A stretch of 14,594 bases of DNA from DASUBN01 sp035691665 (GTDB lineage Bacteria > Pseudomonadota > Gammaproteobacteria > Natronospirales > REEB76), in contig DASSIS010000113.1 in the NCBI GenBank assembly GCA_035691665.1, forward strand, positions 1-14,594, written 5' to 3'. The notes below the pieces were generated by a model, which made no database searches, was not told where the DNA came from, and was given only the letters and a program-made list of their open reading frames with translations. Made by a program: the position numbers and the translations under genes. This document shows positions 1 to 5,389 of the stretch, piece by piece; positions within the stretch are counted from its first letter, which is position 1, and every line of letters begins with the position of its first letter.

Positions 1-13
1 GCAGGTCGCTACT

Positions 14-157
14 CCAGGGACGGATAGAGGAAGAATTCAAGAGATGCTTGGTGGGCCGTGTAGGACTTGAACCTACGACCTACTGATTAAGAGTCAGCAG
101 CTCTACCAACTGAGCTAACGGCCCACCAAGCATCTCTCGAAGCTGCCATCCCTGGCG
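14..157. repeat. imperfect inverted repeat enclosing tRNA-Lys
   Basis: The core is a perfect 20-bp inverted repeat (40-59 against 118-137). Seven of these pairs are the normal acceptor stem of tRNA-Lys; the other 13 come from the 5' leader pairing with the discriminator base, the encoded CCA and the trailer. Further out, 14-23 (CCAGGGACGG) matches the reverse complement of 146-155 in 9 of 10 positions, so the similarity of the two flanks goes beyond the tRNA. In RNA this would make a 20-bp extended acceptor helix that buries the CCA end. What it does is not known from sequence alone. Confidence 0.8.
49..124 (-). tRNA. tRNA-Lys(CUU)
   Basis: A complete 76-nt cloverleaf: acceptor GGGCCGT/ACGGCCC, D-stem GCTC/GAGC, anticodon stem GCTGA/TCAGT (one G-U pair), loop CTCTTAA with anticodon CTT at 89-91, T-stem GTAGG/CCTAC, discriminator A and an encoded CCA at 49-51. 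It closely resembles E. coli tRNA-Lys but carries CUU, so it reads AAG; a UUU isoacceptor is expected elsewhere. It is the last tRNA of the operon within the window. No terminator is visible in the 48 nt after it, so the transcript may continue past the left edge. The leader is complementary to the CCA end and trailer, see the enclosing repeat. Confidence 0.97.
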
Positions 158-183
158 AATACACCTAGAACTTTTCTCTACCG

Positions 184-220
184 GCTCCGCCATCCTGGCG
201 GAGCGCTCGCGGCATGCCGC
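184..220. repeat. two GC-rich palindromes in the His-Lys tRNA spacer
   Basis: The first is a hairpin with a 9-bp stem, GCTCCGCCA (184-192) and TGGCGGAGC (196-204), with a TCC loop. It contains the 13-mer CGCCATCCTGGCG (188-200) that recurs exactly at 366-378. The second is the perfect 12-bp palindrome GCGGCATGCCGC at 209-220. On the transcribed minus strand they follow directly after the D-arm of the partial tRNA-Lys copy, where an anticodon arm would be. A looser relative, GCCATCCCTGGCG, lies at 145-157. They look like short REP-type elements, but family membership cannot be tested here. Confidence 0.75.
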
Positions 221-247
221 TCGCCCAACTGAGCTAACGGCCCACCA
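219..247 (-). pseudogene. partial tRNA-Lys copy (5' half only)
   Basis: On the minus strand this stretch repeats the start of the tRNA-Lys gene together with four leader bases. Positions 225-247 are identical over 23 nt to 106-128, and the match runs on to the end of the D-stem with only two changes (TA to GC in the D-loop, at 223-224). The acceptor 5' strand GGGCCGT and a complete D-arm GCTC/GAGC are present. Anticodon arm, T-arm and acceptor 3' strand are absent and palindromes follow instead. Its 5' end (243) lies 119 nt upstream of the true tRNA-Lys 5' end (124). It cannot fold as a tRNA. It is either a remnant of a duplication or a processed leader element; sequence alone does not decide. 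Confidence 0.8.
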
Positions 248-274
248 GAGGATTTTCTATCTTCTAAAACAATA

Positions 275-351
275 TGGGGTGGACGATGGGACTCGAACCC
301 ACGACAACCGGAATCACAATCCGGGGCTCTACCAACTGAGCTACGCCCACC
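275..351 (-). tRNA. tRNA-His(GUG)
   Basis: Complete, 77 nt counting the extra 5' G(-1) at 351, which is the hallmark of tRNA-His and faces C73 (278). Acceptor GTGGGCG pairs with CGTCCAC (one G-U pair), D-stem GCTC/GAGC, anticodon stem CCGGA/TCCGG with anticodon GTG at 315-317, T-stem GTGGG/CCCAT and encoded CCA at 275-277. It resembles E. coli hisR. The trailer (252-274) is AT-rich and would suit RNase E cleavage. A diverged copy of its 5' half lies 117 nt upstream. Confidence 0.97.
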
Positions 352-365
352 ATTAAACCTGCAGT

Positions 366-378
366 CGCCATCCTGGCG
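366..378. repeat. CGCCATCCTGGCG palindrome before tRNA-His
   Basis: An inverted repeat, CGCCA/TGGCG around a TCC centre, identical to 188-200 in the next spacer. It starts 15 nt upstream of the tRNA-His 5' end. The variant at 145-157 sits at a similar place, 21 nt upstream of tRNA-Lys. That suggests a shared element placed just before each tRNA in the long spacers. Confidence 0.75.
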
Positions 379-406
379 TCATAGTGGGCTACTCTCGGAC
401 ACCGGC

Positions 407-468
407 CCCACCGTCCTTGGTGGGTCGTTCGCAGCTTGCGCTGCTCACCCAACCGAGCTACACCCACC
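407..468 (-). pseudogene. tRNA-His-like 5' half forming a minihelix
   Basis: On the minus strand, 468-443 matches the first 26 nt of tRNA-His (including G-1) at 22 of 26 positions, with an intact D-stem GCTC/GAGC. After it comes a small hairpin AGC-GCAA-GCT (442-433), extendable to GCAGC/GCTGC if the D-stem opens. Then ACCCACC (425-419) pairs perfectly with the 5' strand GGTGGGT (468-462). The result is a 50-nt tRNA-like minihelix: acceptor, D-arm and one short arm, without anticodon, T-arm or CCA. The strand CCCACC can instead pair with GGTGGG (412-407) across a six-base loop, so two exclusive folds are possible. Whether it is decayed or functional is unknown. Confidence 0.7.
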
Positions 469-509
469 ACAGCAACCGTCACCTGTCACCCGGCAACGTC
501 ACCATGGAG

Positions 510-586
510 TGGCGCGCCTGGGGAGACTCGAACTCCCAACCGCCGGCTTAGAAGGCCGGTGCTCTATCCAGTTGAGCTACAGGCGC
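510..586 (-). tRNA. tRNA-Arg(UCU)
   Basis: Complete, 77 nt: acceptor GCGCCTG/CAGGCGC, D-stem GCTC/GAGC, a perfect five-pair GC anticodon stem CCGGC/GCCGG with anticodon TCT at 550-552, T-stem GGGAG/CTCCC, discriminator G (513) and encoded CCA at 510-512. It reads AGA, a rare codon in a GC-rich genome, and also AGG by wobble. It resembles E. coli argU. It lies only 40 nt after tRNA-Pro but 158 nt before tRNA-His. Confidence 0.97.
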
Positions 587-626
587 TTCGACGTCTCGAC
601 TCCAAACCGGTGGCAGGGGTCATTTT

Positions 627-703
<77 letters not shown>

Positions 704-705
704 CT

Positions 706-721
706 GGGGCGCTCGCGCCCC
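706..721 (-). other. leader hairpin before tRNA-Pro
   Basis: A perfect inverted repeat GGGGCG-CGAG-CGCCCC on the transcribed strand (6-bp stem, 4-nt loop), two bases upstream of the mature tRNA-Pro 5' end. In the nascent transcript it would form within the first ~25 nt, next to the RNase P site. The sequence also vaguely echoes the tRNA-Pro start (CGGGGC then AGCGC), which may be chance. Confidence 0.6.
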
Positions 722-736
722 GCGTCAAGGGCGGGA

Positions 737-765
737 ATGATACGGGGAGCGAAGTCTCCAGTCAA
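737..765 (-). promoter_or_regulatory. sigma-70 promoter of the tRNA operon
   Basis: On the minus strand: -35 TTGACT (765-760), a 17-nt spacer and -10 TATCAT (742-737). The start point should lie near 730, about 26 nt before tRNA-Pro. The bases after the -10 box (TCCCGCCC) form a GC-rich discriminator, typical of stable-RNA promoters under stringent (ppGpp/DksA) control. The promoter lies in the 138-nt gap shared with the divergent folD, for which I see no comparably clear promoter. Confidence 0.85.
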
Positions 766-841
766 TTTCAAAGGCTTACGGGTGGTGGCCCGAGGCGGCC
801 CCATGCGACAATCGCGGCTGCGTTTTTGGGGGCCAGATGCC

Positions 842-1690
842 ATGCCAGCCCAGCTCATAGACGGCAAAGCCTACGCCGCCGAGATCCGCCGGGAGGTCCG
901 GACGCAGGTCGCGGCCCGGCGCCGGGCTCCGGGCCTCGCCGTGGTGCTGGTAGGCCAGGACCCGGCCTCGGAGATCTACGTCCGCAACAAGCACCAAGCC
1001 TGCGAGGACGCGGGGCTGGTGTCCCGGGCCTTCAACCTGCCCAGCGATACGCCGGAAGACAAGCTCCTCACCCTCATCGATGAGCTCAACCGGGACCCTG
1101 CCATCGACGGCATCCTGGTGCAGCTGCCCCTGCCGCCCCATATCCGCACCGAACTCGTCATCGAGCATATCCGCCCGGACAAGGACGTGGACGGTTTCCA
1201 CCCCTATAACATCGGCCGCCTGGCCCAGCGCATCCCCAAGCTCCGACCCTGTACTCCCTATGGCATCGTCAAGCTCCTGGAGCATTACGGCGAGAAGTTC
1301 ATGGGGCGGCACGCGGTGGTAGTGGGTGCCTCCAACATCGTGGGCCGGCCCATGGCCCTGGAACTCCTGCTCATGGGGTCGACGGTGACGGTGTGCCACC
1401 GCTTCACCGCTCACACCGATCAGCACGTGCGCGAGGCGGACATCCTGGTGGTGGCCGTGGGCAAACCTGAACTCGTGAAGGGTGCCTGGGTGAAGCCTGG
1501 CGCCACGGTGATCGACGTGGGCATGAACCGCCTACCGGACGGCAAGCTGGTGGGGGACGTGGAGTTCGTCGCCGCCCGGGAACGGGCCGCGCTCATCACT
1601 CCGGTGCCGGGGGGCGTCGGCCCCATGACGGTCACGATGCTATTGGTGAATACCCTGACTGCCGCCGAAGAGCACGACAAGAGGCATTGA
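842..1690 (+). CDS. folD: FolD, methylenetetrahydrofolate dehydrogenase / cyclohydrolase
   Basis: A bifunctional cytosolic enzyme that interconverts 5,10-methylene-, methenyl- and 10-formyl-tetrahydrofolate with NADP, supplying formyl units for purines and initiator tRNA. The 282 residues have the normal FolD length. Motifs in order: YVRNKHQACEDAG with the conserved Tyr and Lys of the folate site, ILVQLPLP, DKDVDGFHPYNIGRL, PCTPYGIV, the Rossmann motif VVVGASNIVGRP, VIDVGMNR and the C-terminal TPVPGGVGPMTVTML. The ATG at 842 is chosen because MPAQLIDGKAYA aligns with E. coli MAAKIIDGKTIA; in-frame ATGs upstream lengthen it without homology. It is divergent from the tRNA operon, and its stop codon directly touches the cysS stop codon. 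Confidence 0.97.
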   Translation: MPAQLIDGKAYAAEIRREVRTQVAARRRAPGLAVVLVGQDPASEIYVRNKHQACEDAGLVSRAFNLPSDTPEDKLLTLIDELNRDPAIDGILVQLPLPPHIRTELVIEHIRPDKDVDGFHPYNIGRLAQRIPKLRPCTPYGIVKLLEHYGEKFMGRHAVVVGASNIVGRPMALELLLMGSTVTVCHRFTAHTDQHVREADILVVAVGKPELVKGAWVKPGATVIDVGMNRLPDGKLVGDVEFVAARERAALITPVPGGVGPMTVTMLLVNTLTAAEEHDKRH

Positions 1691-3076
1691 TCACTTGCGG
1701 CGCCAGGTGGTGCCGCCGGCCCCATCCTCGATCACGATCCCCGCCGCATCGAGTTCCGCCCTCAGGCGATCCGCTTCCTTCCAATCCTTGGCCGCCCGCG
1801 CCGCCTTGCGCGCCGCGATGAGCCGCTCCACGTCTGCGGCGGAGACACCGTCTTGCTGGGCCGCCCCTGCTTGGAGATAAACCTCCGGATCGGACTCAAG
1901 GATGCCGAGCAGCCCGCCCAATTCCTTGAGCAGGGCCGCGAGGCTTACCGCCTCGGCCGGCTTCGTATCCTTCAGGGTATTCACTTCCCGGGCGAGGTCG
2001 AAGAGCACGCTCATCGCCACCGGGGTATTGAAATCATCGTCCATGGCGGCGATGAACTTGGCCCTGAACGCATGCATCTTGGGCGCATCACCCGCAGGCA
2101 TGTTGCGCAGTGCGATATAGAGGCGACCGAGACCGGTGCGGGCCTGATCCAGCTGCTGGTCGGAATAGTTCAGCGGGCTGCGATAGTGGCTGCCGAGGAT
2201 GAAATAGCGGATCACCTCGGCCGGATAGACCTTGAGCACGTCCCGGACGGTGAAGAAGTTGCCCAGGGACTTGGACATCTTCTCGTCATCCACGTTCACG
2301 AAACCGTTGTGCATCCAGACGTTGGCGAAATGCTCGCCTGTGGCGCCCTCGGACTGGGCGATCTCGTTCTCATGATGGGGGAACTTCAAGTCCATGCCGC
2401 CGCCGTGGATGTCGAAATGCTTGCCGAGCGCTGCCGTGGACATGGCCGAGCACTCGATGTGCCAGCCAGGCCGGCCCGCGCCCCAGGGTGAGGGCCAGGA
2501 AGGCTCGCCCAGCTTGGCGCTCTTCCACAGCACGAAATCCAGGGGATCACGCTTGGCATCGTCCACCTCAACCCGCTCACCAGCCCTCAAGTCCTCGAGG
2601 CGCTTGCCCGAGAGTTTGCCGTAATCCTTGAAGCTATTGACGGCGTAGAAGACATCGCCGTCTGTACCCTGATAGGCGTGGCCCTTCTTCATGAGCTCAC
2701 CGATCATAGCCACCATGTCATCGATAGCTTGGGTGGCGCGGGGCTCCTGGTCCGGACGCAACACGTTGAGCGCGCGTTCGTCTTCGTGGGTAGCTTTGAT
2801 GAAACGCCCGGTCAGCTCACCGACGCTCTCGCTGTTCTCGCTGGCGCGCTTGATGATCTTGTCGTCGATATCGGTGACGTTGCGCACGTAAGTGAGCTTG
2901 TAGCCGCTCGCCCGCAGCCACCGGGCCACGGCGTCGAACACCACCAACATGCGGGCATGGCCGATATGCATGTGGTCGTAGACCGTGAGACCGCAGACGT
3001 ACATGAACACTTCCGGCGGCCGTATCGGCTGGAACGCTTCTTTGCGGCGGGTCAGAGAATTATAGATCTCGAGCAT
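1691..3076 (-). CDS. cysS: CysS, cysteinyl-tRNA synthetase
   Basis: Class I synthetase that charges tRNA-Cys. At 461 residues it equals the E. coli enzyme in length. HIGH is at residues 37-40 and KMSKS at 266-270. The zinc ligands that recognise the cysteine thiol, C28, C209, H234 and E238, fall at the E. coli positions. I take the ATG at 3076 as start because MLEIYNSLTR matches E. coli MLKIFNTLTR; a TTG at 3085 would add MKH and overlap the gltX stop. The gene starts 5 nt after gltX ends, so the two are probably co-transcribed and translationally coupled. Its stop is adjacent to the folD stop with no spacer. Confidence 0.97.
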   Translation of the reverse strand: MLEIYNSLTRRKEAFQPIRPPEVFMYVCGLTVYDHMHIGHARMLVVFDAVARWLRASGYKLTYVRNVTDIDDKIIKRASENSESVGELTGRFIKATHEDERALNVLRPDQEPRATQAIDDMVAMIGELMKKGHAYQGTDGDVFYAVNSFKDYGKLSGKRLEDLRAGERVEVDDAKRDPLDFVLWKSAKLGEPSWPSPWGAGRPGWHIECSAMSTAALGKHFDIHGGGMDLKFPHHENEIAQSEGATGEHFANVWMHNGFVNVDDEKMSKSLGNFFTVRDVLKVYPAEVIRYFILGSHYRSPLNYSDQQLDQARTGLGRLYIALRNMPAGDAPKMHAFRAKFIAAMDDDFNTPVAMSVLFDLAREVNTLKDTKPAEAVSLAALLKELGGLLGILESDPEVYLQAGAAQQDGVSAADVERLIAARKAARAAKDWKEADRLRAELDAAGIVIEDGAGGTTWRRK

Positions 3077-3081
3077 GTGCT

Positions 3082-4506
3082 TCAAGTCTTCTTGGTTTCG
3101 TATAGGGCCTGCTGTAAGCGTCTTTCCAGTCTATCCGGGGGCATGAGTCTCCACAGACGCTCCATCTCGGGGCCATCCAGCCGGCCGGTGAGGGCCGCCC
3201 GCAGAGGTTTGAAGAGGTCCTTCCCTGCAAGGCCCGCCGTCGCACCCACCGCTTTGGAGAAAGGCTTGAACTCAGGTGCGCCTGCCTTGAGTGTGGTGAG
3301 GGCCGCTTCGAACAGCTTCGAGGTCACAGCCCCTAAAGCTGCCTGCGCCTCGGCCGAGACAGCCAAGGATTCATCGTAAACGATGCGGGCCCAATCGGTC
3401 CCTTCTGACGGGCGGCTCAGGTTGCCCCGCACCGCGTCCACGAACGCCCCCCGCTCTGCCGCGGGGACGAGATCCGCGATCCCGGGGTTTGCCGCCTCCA
3501 TCCAGCACCATAGCCGTTCCGGGCCCGCATGCCTGACGGCTTCTCCCTGCCAATGCTCCAGCTGCTGGTGATCGAAGTGGGCCGGAGAATGACCCAGATG
3601 GCCTACATCGAAACCCTTGGCCAGAGTGCTGAAACCTTCCAGGGCATTGCTGGCATAGGTATGGCCCAGGCGCGCCAAGTAATTGAGCAGTGCCTCCGGG
3701 AGGATGCCTTCGGCACGCAACTCGTTGAGACTGCCGCCGCCCTCGCGCTTGGAGAGCGGCGCGCCGCCTTGACCCACGATGAGAGAGAGATGGGCGTAGC
3801 GCGGCGCCGGTAGCCCCAGGGACTGCAGCAGGAGCAGCTGGCGCGGGGTGTTGGCGAGGTGGTCCTCGCCGCGCAACACATGGGTCACGCCCATGAGCGC
3901 GTCGTCCACCGCATTGCTGAAGAAGAAGGCCGGGCTGCCGTCGGCGCGACGGATGATGAAATCCCCGATGTCCCGGTGGGCGAACACCTGGCGGCCGCGC
4001 ACTAGGTCCTCGAACACGGTCTCGCCTCCCTCGGGTACCCTGAAGCGCAGCGCCGGCTTCAGGCCCTTGGCGAGCCGCGCCTCGATCTCGCTGGTATTGA
4101 GCTTGGCGCAGGTACCGGCGTAGCGCGGCGGCTGTCCCGCGGCGAGCTGGGTCTTGCGCGCGATCTCCAGTTCCTTGGCGGTGCAGAAGCAGGGATAGAC
4201 GAGTCCTTTCCCCGCGAGCCTGTCCAGGTACTCGGAGTACAGCTCACCCCGCTCCGACTGGCGGTAAGGCCCCTTCGCACCGCCGACGTCGGGTCCTTCC
4301 TGCCAGCTTAAGCCCAGCCAGGCCAGGTCTTCCCGCAAGGCGTCTTCGAAAGCCCGGTCGGAGCGGGCGGCATCCGTGTCCTCGATGCGCAGGATGAAGC
4401 GACCATCGTCCCGTGCGGCCAAGAGCGCGCAGAACAACGCCGTGCGGGCGTTGCCCACGTGCACATGGCCGGTGGGGCTCGGGGCGAATCGGGTGCGGGT
4501 GGTCAT
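3082..4506 (-). CDS. gltX: GltX, glutamyl-tRNA synthetase
   Basis: Class I synthetase that attaches glutamate to tRNA-Glu, and in non-discriminating forms also to tRNA-Gln. It has 474 residues, a usual bacterial length. N-terminal RFAPSPTG is followed by HVGN (16-19) as HIGH motif and RIEDTD (40-45); the KMSKS counterpart is LSKRE (251-255), where H is more usual than E255. The zinc site of E. coli GluRS (C98, C100, C125, H127) appears as C106, C108, C133 and K135, so the His is replaced. The C-terminal anticodon domain is present, with GKDLFKPLR near residue 430. It stands where Pseudomonas has glnS, but it is clearly of the Glu type. The start has no Shine-Dalgarno sequence and lies about 10 nt from a -10 box. 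Confidence 0.95.
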   Translation of the reverse strand: MTTRTRFAPSPTGHVHVGNARTALFCALLAARDDGRFILRIEDTDAARSDRAFEDALREDLAWLGLSWQEGPDVGGAKGPYRQSERGELYSEYLDRLAGKGLVYPCFCTAKELEIARKTQLAAGQPPRYAGTCAKLNTSEIEARLAKGLKPALRFRVPEGGETVFEDLVRGRQVFAHRDIGDFIIRRADGSPAFFFSNAVDDALMGVTHVLRGEDHLANTPRQLLLLQSLGLPAPRYAHLSLIVGQGGAPLSKREGGGSLNELRAEGILPEALLNYLARLGHTYASNALEGFSTLAKGFDVGHLGHSPAHFDHQQLEHWQGEAVRHAGPERLWCWMEAANPGIADLVPAAERGAFVDAVRGNLSRPSEGTDWARIVYDESLAVSAEAQAALGAVTSKLFEAALTTLKAGAPEFKPFSKAVGATAGLAGKDLFKPLRAALTGRLDGPEMERLWRLMPPDRLERRLQQALYETKKT

Positions 4507-4515
4507 AGGCCCGGC

Positions 4516-4524
4516 ATTTTATCA
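4516..4524 (-). promoter_or_regulatory. extended -10 promoter for gltX-cysS
   Basis: The minus strand reads TGATAAAAT, an extended -10 element (TG, one base, TAAAAT); no good -35 box lies 16-18 nt upstream. Transcription would begin near 4509, two to four bases before the gltX ATG (4506), giving a leaderless or nearly leaderless mRNA. This agrees with the absence of a Shine-Dalgarno sequence. Beside it, GGGGCTCGCCCC (4525-4536) is a perfect inverted repeat between the two divergent promoters. Confidence 0.5.
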
Positions 4525-4557
4525 GGGGCTCGCCCCGAACCACGGCCGGGTATTGGT

Positions 4558-4563
4558 TATGAT
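4558..4563 (+). promoter_or_regulatory. -10 box before first cyclophilin gene
   Basis: TATGAT, one mismatch from consensus, begins 33 nt upstream of the ATG. No convincing -35 element is seen. The same hexamer sits 36 nt before the second cyclophilin gene, so the duplication probably included the promoter. Confidence 0.4.
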
Positions 4564-4590
4564 GAGATATCGTCGGCTCCGGAGTGCCCC

Positions 4591-5346
4591 ATGCGCGCCT
4601 CGCTCACCGCTCCCTTGACCCTGGTCCTGCTCGCCGCCTGCAGCCAGGCACCGGTACAGCCTGCCCCGGTGCAGACGGCACCCGTGACCGCTCCATCGCC
4701 GGCCGCGGCCACCACCCCTCCTCCAGCCCCGGCCGCCGCCCCGACACCGCAGGTCCAAGCGCCTGCGCCCACCGCGCCTGCGCAGGTGCATGAAGTGCCG
4801 GTGGACAAGGATCACCGCGAGGTGCTGATCCACACCAATTTCGGCGACATCACCGTACAGCTGGACGCCACCCAAGCTCCGATCACGGTCAAGCATTTCC
4901 TGACTTACGTCAAAGAGCGCTACTACAATGGCAGCGGCTTCTACCGGGTGATACCCGGCTTCGTGATCCAGGGTGGTGACTACACGGCCGGCCTCGACTA
5001 CCGCACACCCCGACACAAGCCCATACCCTTCGAGTCGAACGCCCTGACCAACCTGCGCGGCAGCATCGCCATGGCGCACGATCAGGACCCGAACAGCGCG
5101 AATGCCGCGTTCTTCATCGACCTGCAGGACAACATCCAACAGCTCGCTCCGGATGCCGGCAACCCCGGCTACGCGGTGTTCGGGCAGGTGGTGGCGGGCA
5201 TGGACGTGGTGGACAAGATCGCCACCGTGGAGACCCACACCGTTACGCTCCTGAACGCGGTGGCGCCTTACGACGACGTGCCGGTGAAGCCGGTCAAGAT
5301 AATCAAGGTGACGCTGCTGCCCATGCCCCGCGCCGGGAGGCCGTGA
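4591..5346 (+). CDS. lipoprotein cyclophilin-type peptidyl-prolyl isomerase (copy 1)
   Basis: Probably isomerises X-Pro bonds of proteins in the periplasm. The 251 residues begin with a lipoprotein signal (hydrophobic LTLVLLAA, lipobox LLAAC, acylated C17, followed by Ser, so outer-membrane sorting is likely). Next comes an Ala/Pro-rich tether (about 20-66) and a cyclophilin domain from about 75. The catalytic Arg is in FYRVIPGFVIQGGD (about 117-130), and NSANAAFFIDL corresponds to the substrate-pocket motif GSQFFI. The ATG at 4591 follows GGAG at 4581-4584. An in-frame ORF continues upstream, but only this start gives a signal peptide. It heads a unit of two cyclophilins and lpxH, divergent from gltX. 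The tether suggests reach away from the membrane. Confidence 0.92.
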   Translation: MRASLTAPLTLVLLAACSQAPVQPAPVQTAPVTAPSPAAATTPPPAPAAAPTPQVQAPAPTAPAQVHEVPVDKDHREVLIHTNFGDITVQLDATQAPITVKHFLTYVKERYYNGSGFYRVIPGFVIQGGDYTAGLDYRTPRHKPIPFESNALTNLRGSIAMAHDQDPNSANAAFFIDLQDNIQQLAPDAGNPGYAVFGQVVAGMDVVDKIATVETHTVTLLNAVAPYDDVPVKPVKIIKVTLLPMPRAGRP

Positions 5347-5353
5347 CCGCCTG

Positions 5354-5359
5354 TATGAT
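5354..5359 (+). promoter_or_regulatory. -10 box before second cyclophilin gene
   Basis: TATGAT, beginning 8 nt after the stop codon of the first cyclophilin and 36 nt before the second ATG, with no clear -35. Its sequence and position mirror the box before the first copy. Confidence 0.35.
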
Positions 5360-5389
5360 CGAGCACACAATCGCCGACAGGGGATCGCC

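Noticed and set aside
407..468. T-box riboswitch
   Set aside because: T-boxes control synthetase or amino acid genes and are rare outside Gram-positive bacteria. No specifier loop or antiterminator bulge is seen, and the downstream gene is a tRNA.
264..482. Small ORF of 72 codons across the tRNA-Arg to tRNA-His region
   Set aside because: It runs through a certain tRNA and its spacer, with no ribosome site.
125..509. tRNA fragments as integration (att) scars of a genomic island
   Set aside because: Integrases usually duplicate tRNA 3' ends. These copies are 5' halves, about 120 nt apart, and no integrase or foreign gene lies between.
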